A stretch of 64,000 nt of DNA from Anaeromusa acidaminophila DSM 3853 (GTDB lineage: Bacteria; Bacillota; Negativicutes; Anaeromusales; Anaeromusaceae): the NCBI RefSeq assembly GCF_000374545.1, contig NZ_KB894597.1, positions 1 through 64,000 of the forward strand, read 5' to 3'. The notes under the pieces are model-generated. The model searched no databases and was not told the DNA's origin. It was given only the letters and a program-made list of their open reading frames with translations. Of this stretch, positions 1 through 7,293 are shown one piece after another (position 1 is the stretch's first letter; each line of letters starts with the position of its first letter). The position numbers and the translations under genes are program-made.

Positions 1-201
1 GAAGCGGCGAACCCGGTATCCGGAGCGATATCCTTGGCGTCCTTCACTACGCTCGGATTTTTCAGCGCCAAGCTTTCCTTCTACTTCGGCTTCCATAAGC
101 CGTTCACAGAGCCATTTGAGCATAGATAACATGGGTTCTTCGTCCAACACAAATTTCATTAGCATTTTTTCGAAAGGTACGGTAGAATTTTGGTAAGCCA
201 T
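1..201 (-). CDS. IS256-family (mutator) transposase, 5' part only
   Basis: Reading the minus strand from the ATG at 199-201 gives an open frame of 67 codons that runs off the window edge. The start is preceded by AAAGGAG at good spacing. The N-terminus (MAYQNSTVPFEKML...) and the block around residues 36-67 (EAEVEGKLGAEKSER, then a GYRSGYRVRR stretch) match the N-terminal part of IS256-family DDE transposases, where an E-V-E-x-x-L-G segment precedes an R-x-G-Y-R-x-G-Y motif. The DDE catalytic core is not visible because the element continues to the left. The right end of the element probably lies within about 100 bp upstream (to about 300), but I could not verify the terminal repeat without the other end. 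Confidence 0.85.
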   Translation of the reverse strand, partial: MAYQNSTVPFEKMLMKFVLDEEPMLSMLKWLCERLMEAEVEGKLGAEKSERSEGRQGYRSGYRVRRF

Positions 202-390
202 CGATTACACACTCCTTTGGGTTTGCTAGCACTTACCTTTTCGGAGTTTTCGATGGCTTTTCCTTTTTCACTTTTGCGAACTTAATTCTACGCTATCTAA
301 ATTTATGTATGCAAGACCTAATCTTTTCTATTTACCTCGTAGCGCCTTATATAGTATAATTAGGTAAATTTTAATGAAAAACTTTTTAAA

Positions 391-436
391 GTCCAAAAAA
401 AGAACGCCGCCGGCAAAACCGGCGACGCTCTTCCTT
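391..436 (-). terminator. Rho-independent terminator of the first lactate permease
   Basis: On the minus strand a GC-rich stem (GCGTCGCCGG / CCGGCGGCG with a short loop) is followed by a run of seven T. It begins within 10 bases of the stop of the lactate permease at 444. Confidence 0.9.
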
Positions 437-443
437 TTTAAGC

Positions 444-2075
444 TTATGGAAGCATCCAGTGTAAGAAATACGCTTGCGAATAAGTCATCAAAGAAACAAT
501 GATGATCATTGCAATACTATGAGGCAAAGTAAAGCGGAAGATCGTTCCTTCCTGCCCTACCAGGCCGGTAGCAGCGGTCGCTACGGAAATACTTTGCGGA
601 GAAAGCATTTTACCGCAAACACCACCAGAGGAGTTAGCTGCAACCATCAAGTAAGGGTCGGCGCCGATTTGCTCGGCAGTCGTTCTCTGCAGCGACGAGA
701 ACAAGGCGTTGGACGAGGTGTCTGAACCAGTCAAGAACACGCCCAACCAACCAAGGATTGGCGCAAAGAGCGGGAACAAGGCCCCAGTCTTCGTGAAAGC
801 CAGACCCATGGTAGCACTCATGCCCGAGTAGTTCATCAGATAGGCCAAACCCAAAATCATAGCAATCGTTACAATCGGGAACATGAGGATACGAATGGTA
901 CGGCCAAAGCAAGAAATCGCTCTGCCTACGCCATAATTAGGAATAACAAAGAGAGACAAAATGCCGGAAAGCAAGATAGCGGTACCGCCGGCGGACAACC
1001 AACCGAAGGTATATACCGCACCGTAAGGAGTTGTTTTCGCCACAATCGGCGCAGCTTTGGAAATTGCATTATGCAAACCAGGCCAAGGAATATTAATATT
1101 GGTGGCTCCCAAAACACTTTTAACAGGGCCCCATCCCCAAAGGAAGACCATGATAGCTAAGAGAATGTAAGGCATCCAGGCGCGAATAACTTCTCCCGAA
1201 GTATAGCGCAATTCTTCTTTACCAGATCCGGTATCTTTTTCATCCGGGAAGCGCCAAATATTGGAGGGCTTCCAGAAACGCAAGAACAAACCTAAACCAA
1301 CGATAGTTACGACAGCCGAGGTAATATCAGGCAGGTACGGGCTAACATAGTTTGCTGTATACCACTGGGTAACAGCAAAGCAGCCGCCGCCAACCAACAG
1401 GGCCGGCAATACTTCCATGGAACGCTTCCACCCGCTCATGGTAACTGCTACCCACAAAGGCACGATGATGGACAAGAAAGGTAATTGACGACCAATAATC
1501 TGGCTGATATGCATGATATCCAATCCGGATACCTGAGCCGCAACAATAACCGGGATACCAATCCCGCCAAAGGCAACAGGCGCCGTATTAGCAATCAAGC
1601 AAATCCCTGCAGCGTACACGGGGTTGAAACCCAGACCCACGAGCATGGCTGCAGTAATAGCCACCGGAGTGCCGAACCCGGCTGTTCCTTCAATAAAAGA
1701 ACCAAAAGCGAAGGCTACAAATAAGGCCTGCAAACGACGATCTTCAGTAATAGAAGCCAAAGAGTTTTTAATAATTTCAAATTCGCCCGATTCTACAGTC
1801 ATGTTGTAGACCCAAATTGCAGTAACTACAATCCAGACAATCGGGAAGATGCCGAAAGCAGCTCCGCAAACAACCGAGTTAATAGCTAAACCTGCAGGCA
1901 TGCCCCAAGCGGCAACCGCAACAACCAGCGCCGAAACAACGGCGGCAGCAGCGGCAAAATGGCCTGGAGTCTTTTTAACGCCCAGTAAAAAGAGCAAAAT
2001 GTACAAGGGAATACCTGCCACAATAGCGGACAGAATAATATTCCCCATGGGATCATAACCTTGTACCCATGTCAT
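444..2075 (-). CDS. lctP: L-lactate permease, first copy
   Basis: Integral membrane lactate:H+ symporter of the LctP/LldP family, 543 residues, the usual family length. It is hydrophobic throughout with many transmembrane helices. Family signatures are visible: EGTAGFGTPVAI near residue 130, the NTAPVAFGGIGIP block near 165, and GSDTSSNALF near 450. The start ATG is preceded by AGAGGGG. It shares most of its sequence with the second permease at 3607-5235, including the opening MTW-Q-YDPMG, so the two are paralogues from a duplication. Lactate uptake agrees with LarA and the fumarate-reducing genes elsewhere in the window. Glycolate could be a second substrate, as in some family members. Confidence 0.95.
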   Translation of the reverse strand: MTWVQGYDPMGNIILSAIVAGIPLYILLFLLGVKKTPGHFAAAAAVVSALVVAVAAWGMPAGLAINSVVCGAAFGIFPIVWIVVTAIWVYNMTVESGEFEIIKNSLASITEDRRLQALFVAFAFGSFIEGTAGFGTPVAITAAMLVGLGFNPVYAAGICLIANTAPVAFGGIGIPVIVAAQVSGLDIMHISQIIGRQLPFLSIIVPLWVAVTMSGWKRSMEVLPALLVGGGCFAVTQWYTANYVSPYLPDITSAVVTIVGLGLFLRFWKPSNIWRFPDEKDTGSGKEELRYTSGEVIRAWMPYILLAIMVFLWGWGPVKSVLGATNINIPWPGLHNAISKAAPIVAKTTPYGAVYTFGWLSAGGTAILLSGILSLFVIPNYGVGRAISCFGRTIRILMFPIVTIAMILGLAYLMNYSGMSATMGLAFTKTGALFPLFAPILGWLGVFLTGSDTSSNALFSSLQRTTAEQIGADPYLMVAANSSGGVCGKMLSPQSISVATAATGLVGQEGTIFRFTLPHSIAMIIIVSLMTYSQAYFLHWMLP

Positions 2076-2400
2076 ACGTAACTACACCCCTCTTTATTTT
2101 GTTCTCTGCAGAACCATAGCTGCTTATGCAGTTTTGGTTCTTTTCTATTTTTGTTACCGTAATTAAGCGTAATCGACTGCCTCCTTTCTCAAAAAGTCGA
2201 GTCGTGCCGCCTTTATCAAGTCACCTCCTTTCTTGCATAAAATCACAACTCTATCCAAAAGCAAAAAAATAGATTGCTCTTAGAAACAAAGTAGGATATT
2301 CTTCAATCTTCATCATACACAATAAATTTAATGTTTTCTCCATTTTCAAACACTTTAAGTCTTCGCTATGAAATACGAATCTCCTGCTTAAAAAACAACA
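2076..2400 (-). promoter_or_regulatory. Long 5' leader of lctP copy 1
   Basis: No gene is convincing here. The leader contains a strong ribosome-site-like AAGGAGGTGAC at 2220-2230, about 150 bases ahead of the permease start. It is followed by a possible 18-codon frame with a TTG start (MIKAARLDFLRKEAVDYA). GGTAACAAAAA lies near 2148-2158, and a nested hairpin (GAACCA...TGGTTC outer, CTGC/GCAG inner) occupies 2111-2140 just upstream of the real ribosome site. The GGAGGTGA and GGTAACAAAA elements recur in the same order in front of the second permease. A weak promoter (TTGCTT, 17 bases, TTTATG) can be drawn further upstream but is not persuasive. Confidence 0.4.
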
Positions 2401-2457
2401 AAAATGCACAAAAATAAAAGAACGGTTTTGAACCGTTCTTTTATTTTTGTGCATTTT
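2401..2457 (-). terminator. Terminator with 27-bp perfect arms
   Basis: Left arm 2401-2427 and right arm 2431-2457 are perfect inverted copies with a 3-base loop. The core GAACGG/CCGTTC is flanked by A/T runs. It sits 20 bases after the stop of the prenyl synthase (2478). Because both ends carry A/T tracts it could terminate transcription in either direction. Confidence 0.85.
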
Positions 2458-2477
2458 CAAGGATTACAGCCCATATA

Positions 2478-3446
2478 TCAGCATTTACGTAAGTTCACAA
2501 AGTCAGCTACCTGACAAAAAGTTTCTCGGAAATTTTCCTTCAAACACTCAGGCAACACCTCTTTGGCTTGTTGCAAATAGGCATCCACTTTAGCGTAAGA
2601 ATAAGCAACACCGTCAGATGCATGTACGATGTCTAATGCTCTTTGAACTTCCTCATCATTCAGCACTACTTTTTGTTCGAGTAAACCTCGCAAGGTGTCG
2701 CGTTCTTCCGCTACTGCCAAAGCTCGCAACACTGGTAACGTAATAATCCCCTGCCGCAGGTCATTTCCCGCAGGTTTGCCAATTTGCGCACTAGAAGCCG
2801 TCACATCCAAAATGTCATCCGTAATTTGGAAAGCCATCCCCAAAGAATATCCATATTGGCGCAGCGCATCAGTAGCTTCTGCGGCCAAACCGGCGGACAA
2901 CGCTCCTAATTCACAGCTGGCGGCAATAAAGTCCGCTGTTTTTTTAGCAATACGAGCATAATATTCTTGCTCGCTCTGCTCAAGCTGGAAAATAAACTGA
3001 TTTTGAATGATCTCGCCTTCACACATCGCACAAATAACATCCGCCAATACACGCAGCATACTCTGATCCACATGCGTGGCAATTAGAGAAAACGCCTTGG
3101 CAAATAAATAATCGCCTGTCAAAACAGACATCTGATTACCCCAAAGCGAATTGGCTGTCGGCCTCCCTCTCCTTGTATTCGAAGAGTCCACTACATCATC
3201 ATGGACAAGCGTTGCCATGTGAATCATTTCAATAGCTGTAGCCAGAGGCATCATGGTAGCCGGCTGGCTTCCACTACTGCGCGCGCACAAAAAATAGAGC
3301 GCAGGACGCAACCGCTTGCCGCCGGCCTGCACTAGGTGATCGCTAATTTTATGGACCAGATCCACCGGCGAATCCACCACGGAAAGCAACTCCGCTTCCA
3401 ACGCCGCAAGATCCTGTTGAGCCAACGCAAAAAGTTCTTGATTCAT
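2478..3446 (-). CDS. Polyprenyl (heptaprenyl/octaprenyl-type) diphosphate synthase
   Basis: Trans-isoprenyl diphosphate synthase making the long side chain of menaquinone from IPP and an allylic primer. Both Asp-rich motifs are present: HDDVVD (about residue 76) and TDDILD (about 210), with the GGKRLRP motif near 45. I chose the ATG at 3444-3446 (MNQELFAL), which has AGGTGA upstream; a TTG eight codons earlier lacks a good site. At 322 residues it fits the HepT/IspB group; geranylgeranyl synthases are somewhat shorter. It lies alone between the two lactate permeases, each unit with its own terminator. A quinone role would suit the menaquinone-dependent fumarate reductase in this window, but the product chain length cannot be read from the sequence. 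Confidence 0.88.
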   Translation of the reverse strand: MNQELFALAQQDLAALEAELLSVVDSPVDLVHKISDHLVQAGGKRLRPALYFLCARSSGSQPATMMPLATAIEMIHMATLVHDDVVDSSNTRRGRPTANSLWGNQMSVLTGDYLFAKAFSLIATHVDQSMLRVLADVICAMCEGEIIQNQFIFQLEQSEQEYYARIAKKTADFIAASCELGALSAGLAAEATDALRQYGYSLGMAFQITDDILDVTASSAQIGKPAGNDLRQGIITLPVLRALAVAEERDTLRGLLEQKVVLNDEEVQRALDIVHASDGVAYSYAKVDAYLQQAKEVLPECLKENFRETFCQVADFVNLRKC

Positions 3447-3544
3447 CACGATCGTATCACCTACAAACAAAGTCTGCTTCTATAATACACTACCAGCCAA
3501 ACAAAGTCCATACTCTGCCTACGGCCCCTTTTCTATGTAGCAAT

Positions 3545-3583
3545 GAAAAAAAGCAAACAGGATGGAAGACAGCTTCCATCCTG
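3545..3583 (-). terminator. Terminator of the second lactate permease
   Basis: CAGGATGGAAG / CTTCCATCCTG stem with a 4-base loop followed on the minus strand by TTTGCTTTTTTT, about 25 bases after the stop at 3607. Confidence 0.9.
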
Positions 3584-3606
3584 CGCATCATGATTAAAAT
3601 TACTAC

Positions 3607-5235
3607 TTAGTGCGGAATCATCCAGGACAAGAAATATGCCTGAGCATAGGTCATTATACAAACAATGATACACAGCACAAAGGAGTGCATAACCGTAAAG
3701 TTAAACAAATCGCCTTCCTTGCCTACCAAACCGGTAGCGGCCGTAGCAACAGCAATGGACTGAGGCGAAATCATTTTGCCAGTTACACCGCCGGAAGAGT
3801 TGGCTGCAACCGTCAAAATAGGATCTACGCCAACCTGCTGCGCTGTAACAGCCTGCAAGTTGCCAAAGAGAGCGTTAGCAGAAGTATCAGAACCCGTCAG
3901 GAATACGCCTAACCAGCCCAAGACCGGAGCAAAGAAGGGGAACAAGCTGCCGGTGCCTGCCAAGAACAGACCCATGGTAGCGCTCATGCCAGAGAAGTTC
4001 ATGATATACGCCAAGCCCAAAACGCAAGGAATAGTAATCAAAGGCTTTTTCAACTGGCTGAAGGTACGGCCCAAAATGGTGAAGTAACGGCTAGGACCAA
4101 CGCCGAGAACCATAGAAGAGAAAATACTTGCGAAGAGTAACGCGGTACCAGCGGCGCTCAGCCAGTTAATTTTGAAAATAGCATCCATAGCCTTGGGGCT
4201 CTTAGCGATCGGAGCCACTTGAATAACAGCCTTATGCAAGCCAGGGATCATCCATTTTAAAGTTACAGTATCAATCATGGCCACAACCGGCTTCAGACCC
4301 CAGAGAATAACCATAACCGTCAGAATGATGAACGGAGACCAAGCTTTGATTACCGCACCAGCGGAATCAGGGCTTTTCACTTGCAGTGTAGGCGCTTTTT
4401 CGTTTTCAAAACGCCAAATCGTAGCCGGCTTCCATACCCGCAGGAACAGAGCCAACGAAATAATAGCAGCCAAAGAAGACAAGATATCGGGCAGTTCTGG
4501 TCCGAGGTAGTTCGAGGAGAACCACTGCAAACCAGCGAAGGAAACACCAGCAACCAAGCAAGCCGGCAGCACTTCCATGCAAGATTTCCAACCGGACATC
4601 AAGGTAACCAGCCAAATCGGGATGATGATCGAAAGGAACGGCAGCTGACGGCCTACCATGGCGCTGATTTGCATGGTGTCCACGCCAGAAACCTGACCAG
4701 CAACGATAATCGGAATACCGATACCGCCGAAGGCAACCGGAGCTGTATTAGCAATCAAACACAGACCAGCGGCATACAGCGGGTTGAAGCCCAGGCCCAC
4801 CAGCATACCGGCGGAAATAGCAACAGGCGTACCGAAACCGGCAGCACCTTCTAGGAATGCGCCGAAAGCGAAGGCAACCAGGAGCGCCTGCAGACGACGG
4901 TCGTCAGTAATAGCGGCAATCGAGTTTTTAACAATCTCGAATTGTCCCGTTTCTACAGTAATATTGTAAATAAAAATAGCCATAATAACGATCCAGAAAA
5001 TCGGGAAGATACCGTAAAGAGCGCCCATACCGGTAGCCGACAAAGCCAGTCCGGCTGGCATCTTGTACGCAAAAATAGCAATCAATACCGCCGAAGTTAC
5101 AGCAACGGCGCCAGCGATGTGACCAGGAGTACGACGAATCGCCAGCATGTAGAAAATAATAATCATCGGAATAGCAGCTACTAACGAGGATAATGCCAAA
5201 CTGCCCATAGGATCATAAATTTGGGTCCATGTCAT
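3607..5235 (-). CDS. lctP: L-lactate permease, second copy
   Basis: 542-residue paralogue of the permease at 444-2075, with the same opening (MTWTQIYDPMGS), the same EGAAGFGTPVAI and GSDTSANALFGNLQ signatures, and no gaps of note by eye. The two differ most in the central cytoplasmic stretch (about residues 270-345) and in hydrophobic replacements, so this is not a recent duplication. Start ATG at 5233-5235 with GAAAGGAAG upstream. It has its own long leader and terminator, so it is probably controlled separately from copy 1; the two may differ in affinity or serve different hydroxyacids, which the sequence does not settle. Confidence 0.95.
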   Translation of the reverse strand: MTWTQIYDPMGSLALSSLVAAIPMIIIFYMLAIRRTPGHIAGAVAVTSAVLIAIFAYKMPAGLALSATGMGALYGIFPIFWIVIMAIFIYNITVETGQFEIVKNSIAAITDDRRLQALLVAFAFGAFLEGAAGFGTPVAISAGMLVGLGFNPLYAAGLCLIANTAPVAFGGIGIPIIVAGQVSGVDTMQISAMVGRQLPFLSIIIPIWLVTLMSGWKSCMEVLPACLVAGVSFAGLQWFSSNYLGPELPDILSSLAAIISLALFLRVWKPATIWRFENEKAPTLQVKSPDSAGAVIKAWSPFIILTVMVILWGLKPVVAMIDTVTLKWMIPGLHKAVIQVAPIAKSPKAMDAIFKINWLSAAGTALLFASIFSSMVLGVGPSRYFTILGRTFSQLKKPLITIPCVLGLAYIMNFSGMSATMGLFLAGTGSLFPFFAPVLGWLGVFLTGSDTSANALFGNLQAVTAQQVGVDPILTVAANSSGGVTGKMISPQSIAVATAATGLVGKEGDLFNFTVMHSFVLCIIVCIMTYAQAYFLSWMIPH

Positions 5236-5575
5236 GTGTAGTCAACTTCCTTTCTCTAACAGATAATGTTGTAAAAAAGCTTCATCTTTTGGGGAAAATT
5301 TTGTTACCACTTTGCTTCCTACGCCGCCAGCTGGAAAGAAGTTGCCCGAGGAAAGGAGCTGTACGGCATACGCATAGGGTCTTCATCACCTCCTGCAAAA
5401 AATTCCCACGCCAAGTTGTATCTCATCTTTCGCACATTGAACCCGCCAAGGAAGTTCTAATGTCACAATTGTTTGTGAGCGAAAGCCTGATACCTTCCAT
5501 TACAGAAAAAACTGTATATCTAGTAATTAAGGCGAAAAATGCACTATTTTAAGAAAATTTAATGTAAAAAAAGAG
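5236..5575 (-). promoter_or_regulatory. Long 5' leader of lctP copy 2
   Basis: No convincing gene. GCAGGAGGTGATG at about 5384-5396 lies about 150 bases before the permease start. It could open a 34-codon frame (MKTLCVCRTAPFLG...), although the Shine-Dalgarno is too close to the ATG for efficient initiation. GGTAACAAAA follows at about 5299-5308. Both elements also occur in the leader of copy 1. A palindrome TCACAATTGTTTGTGA at 5463-5478 could be an operator. Confidence 0.4.
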
Positions 5576-5627
5576 TAAAAATAAAACCTGCTTCCTTTAG
5601 AAAGTCCTCTTCCTTCAGGGAAGCAGG
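5576..5627 (-). terminator. Terminator of ahbA-ahbB
   Basis: CCTGCTTCC / GGAAGCAGG stem with a long A-rich loop followed by TTTTATTTTT on the minus strand, directly after the ahbB stop at 5638. Confidence 0.85.
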
Positions 5628-5637
5628 CACCCTACGC

Positions 5638-6117
5638 TTAAACTGATTTATGTTCGGCGAAATAACGCATGCTAGTCTTCTTCCACTCACGTGTGCTAAA
5701 GAGCATCGTATAATTTTTTTCTTCCGCCTGTTCCGCCAATTCCGCCGCTAAGGCGCGGCAGGCTTCCCTCGATTGGGAATGCAGCATGACGTAAAAATTA
5801 TAAGGCCATTGCGGTGCGCTCTTCCTAGCATAGCAATGTGTTACTGAAGGATGCGCCGCCATGACTTTTCCCACTTTGGACAAGCGATCTTCTTTAACAA
5901 TCCAAGCGCACAATGCATTGGCTGTATACCCAACTTCACGGTGCCGAAGCACAGCGCCCATTTTACGAATACACCCTTCTCGCTTTTGCTTTTGCAAGCG
6001 AGTCAACAACTCTTCTTCAGAAATGCCAATCCTATCTGCCAGCTCCTTATAAGGTTCTGACACCAAAGGAAATTCATCCTGCATGGCAATGACAATTTTG
6101 CGATCAATCAAATCCAT
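5638..6117 (-). CDS. ahbB: Siroheme decarboxylase subunit AhbB (Lrp/AsnC fold)
   Basis: 159 residues with an N-terminal winged-helix of the AsnC type (MDLIDRKIVIAMQ...) and a C-terminal ferredoxin-like half carrying VTHCYAR and WPYNFYVMLHS (residues about 92-113). These are the signature blocks of AhbB, partner of AhbA in decarboxylating siroheme to 12,18-didecarboxysiroheme in the alternative heme pathway. The start has GGTGGAGG upstream. It follows ahbA by 18 bases and shares its terminator. The related NirD/L/G/H proteins of heme d1 synthesis are the alternative, but no nir gene is near. It should not be annotated as a plain AsnC regulator. Confidence 0.85.
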   Translation of the reverse strand: MDLIDRKIVIAMQDEFPLVSEPYKELADRIGISEEELLTRLQKQKREGCIRKMGAVLRHREVGYTANALCAWIVKEDRLSKVGKVMAAHPSVTHCYARKSAPQWPYNFYVMLHSQSREACRALAAELAEQAEEKNYTMLFSTREWKKTSMRYFAEHKSV

Positions 6118-6135
6118 TTACGGACTTCCTCCACC

Positions 6136-6585
6136 TTACAACGTAAATTGCACACTTACTTTATATTTTTCCGTAGCCGGCAGGCTTAGTACTTCTTCCA
6201 CACCGGGCAAGGCGCGAATTTCTTCCAAAATACGAGTTTCTTCCGCTAATCCCGGAGAAATAAGAGCAAACCAGAGATTATATTCCCCGTCGCGCTCATA
6301 ATTGTGCGTTACGCCTGCATAAGCATTGATAGCCCTAGCTACTGCATCCATTTGCGCTAGCTGTACCTTGACCGCAACCAGGGTACTGACATACCCTAAC
6401 TGCCGAGAGTCAAAGAAGGCGCCCACCCGTCGCAAATAACCATGAGTCTTAAGATATAGCAGTCGTTCTAATACTGTCGTTTCTTGACATTGCAACCGCT
6501 CCGCCAAGACTTGAAAAGGCCGGCTTGCCAAAGGCAGGTCGGTCTGAAGAATATTCAACAGCTTTTTATCAAACTCTGTCAGCAT
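6136..6585 (-). CDS. ahbA: Siroheme decarboxylase subunit AhbA (Lrp/AsnC fold)
   Basis: 149 residues from the ATG at 6583-6585, chosen because GGAGAAG precedes it; an upstream ATG adding 13 residues has no site. An AsnC-like helix-turn-helix is followed by RRVGAFFDSRQLGY (about 63-76), GVTHNYERDGEYNLWF (about 102-117) and a C-terminal regulatory-type fold. The VTHNY and YNLWF blocks mark AhbA/NirD-type siroheme decarboxylases. The pair ahbA-ahbB would work as a heterodimer in the cytoplasm. Later steps (AhbC, AhbD radical SAM enzymes) and siroheme synthesis genes are not in this window. Confidence 0.85.
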   Translation of the reverse strand: MLTEFDKKLLNILQTDLPLASRPFQVLAERLQCQETTVLERLLYLKTHGYLRRVGAFFDSRQLGYVSTLVAVKVQLAQMDAVARAINAYAGVTHNYERDGEYNLWFALISPGLAEETRILEEIRALPGVEEVLSLPATEKYKVSVQFTL

Positions 6586-6667
6586 GTCTTCTCCATTCAA
6601 TTCCAAAACCAGACCAATATGCAAATATATAAGTCATCTTTGAAATCTATTTTTCATGTGTTTTATT

Positions 6668-7291
6668 TTACAAAATAAGCTTAATTAAGTCAAGCAATTC
6701 TTGCCGACCTTGACCATTTTGCGCCGAATATGCCATCACTTCGGCTATTCCTTGCGTTTGCAATGATTTTCTCGCGTTTGCTACCGCAGAGGCCACCTGA
6801 TTCTTGCTAATCTTATCTGCCTTCGTCAAAATCAGCTGTAACGGCAAGCCCTTATCCGCCAGGCGACGAAACATTTCCACGTCGCTGGGCATGGGCGCAT
6901 GCCGAATATCAACCAATAGGCAAACCAAACGCAAATACGGAGATTGTTTGAAATAATCTTCAATAAAGCGACTCCAAACTTTGCGGTTTGCCTGGCCTGT
7001 TTTGGCATAACCATATCCTGGTAAGTCCACTAAGTGGAAAGGGAGGCGCTCCTCCCCTTCCCGCATCATCACTTTAAAAAAATTAATGGTCTGCGTTTTC
7101 CCCGGCGTACCGCTAGTCCTAGCTAAGCCACGATGACGGCACAACGAATTGATCAATGACGACTTACCGACATTGGAGCGGCCAATAAAAGCCACCTCTG
7201 GCAGCGCTTCTTCTGGAAACTGATCTCGCCGAACCGCCGAGGCGACATACTGCGCCTGTATAATATCCAACTTTGCTTTTTCTGAACTCAT
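6668..7291 (-). CDS. engB: Ribosome biogenesis GTPase EngB/YsxC
   Basis: 207-residue TrmE-Era-EngA-EngB-type GTPase needed for 50S subunit assembly. The G1 motif GRSNVGKSS is near residue 37, G3 DLPGYGYA near 84, and G4 TKADK near 151. It lies 2 bases after the lon stop, the usual Firmicute order (clpX-lon-engB), and is likely translated from the same message. Confidence 0.95.
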   Translation of the reverse strand: MSSEKAKLDIIQAQYVASAVRRDQFPEEALPEVAFIGRSNVGKSSLINSLCRHRGLARTSGTPGKTQTINFFKVMMREGEERLPFHLVDLPGYGYAKTGQANRKVWSRFIEDYFKQSPYLRLVCLLVDIRHAPMPSDVEMFRRLADKGLPLQLILTKADKISKNQVASAVANARKSLQTQGIAEVMAYSAQNGQGRQELLDLIKLIL

Positions 7292-7293
7292 TC

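Noticed and set aside
2251-2460. 69-codon frame in the lctP1 leader region
   Set aside because: It begins within the terminator palindrome and has no ribosome site.
4381-4854. 157-codon frame on the plus strand inside lctP copy 2
   Set aside because: Antisense shadow of a well-supported permease; low-complexity polar product.
5463-5478. Rex-like redox operator TCACAATTGTTTGTGA before lctP2
   Set aside because: Arms are in the reverse order from the Rex consensus (TTGTGA...TCACAA), so I keep it only as an unassigned palindrome.
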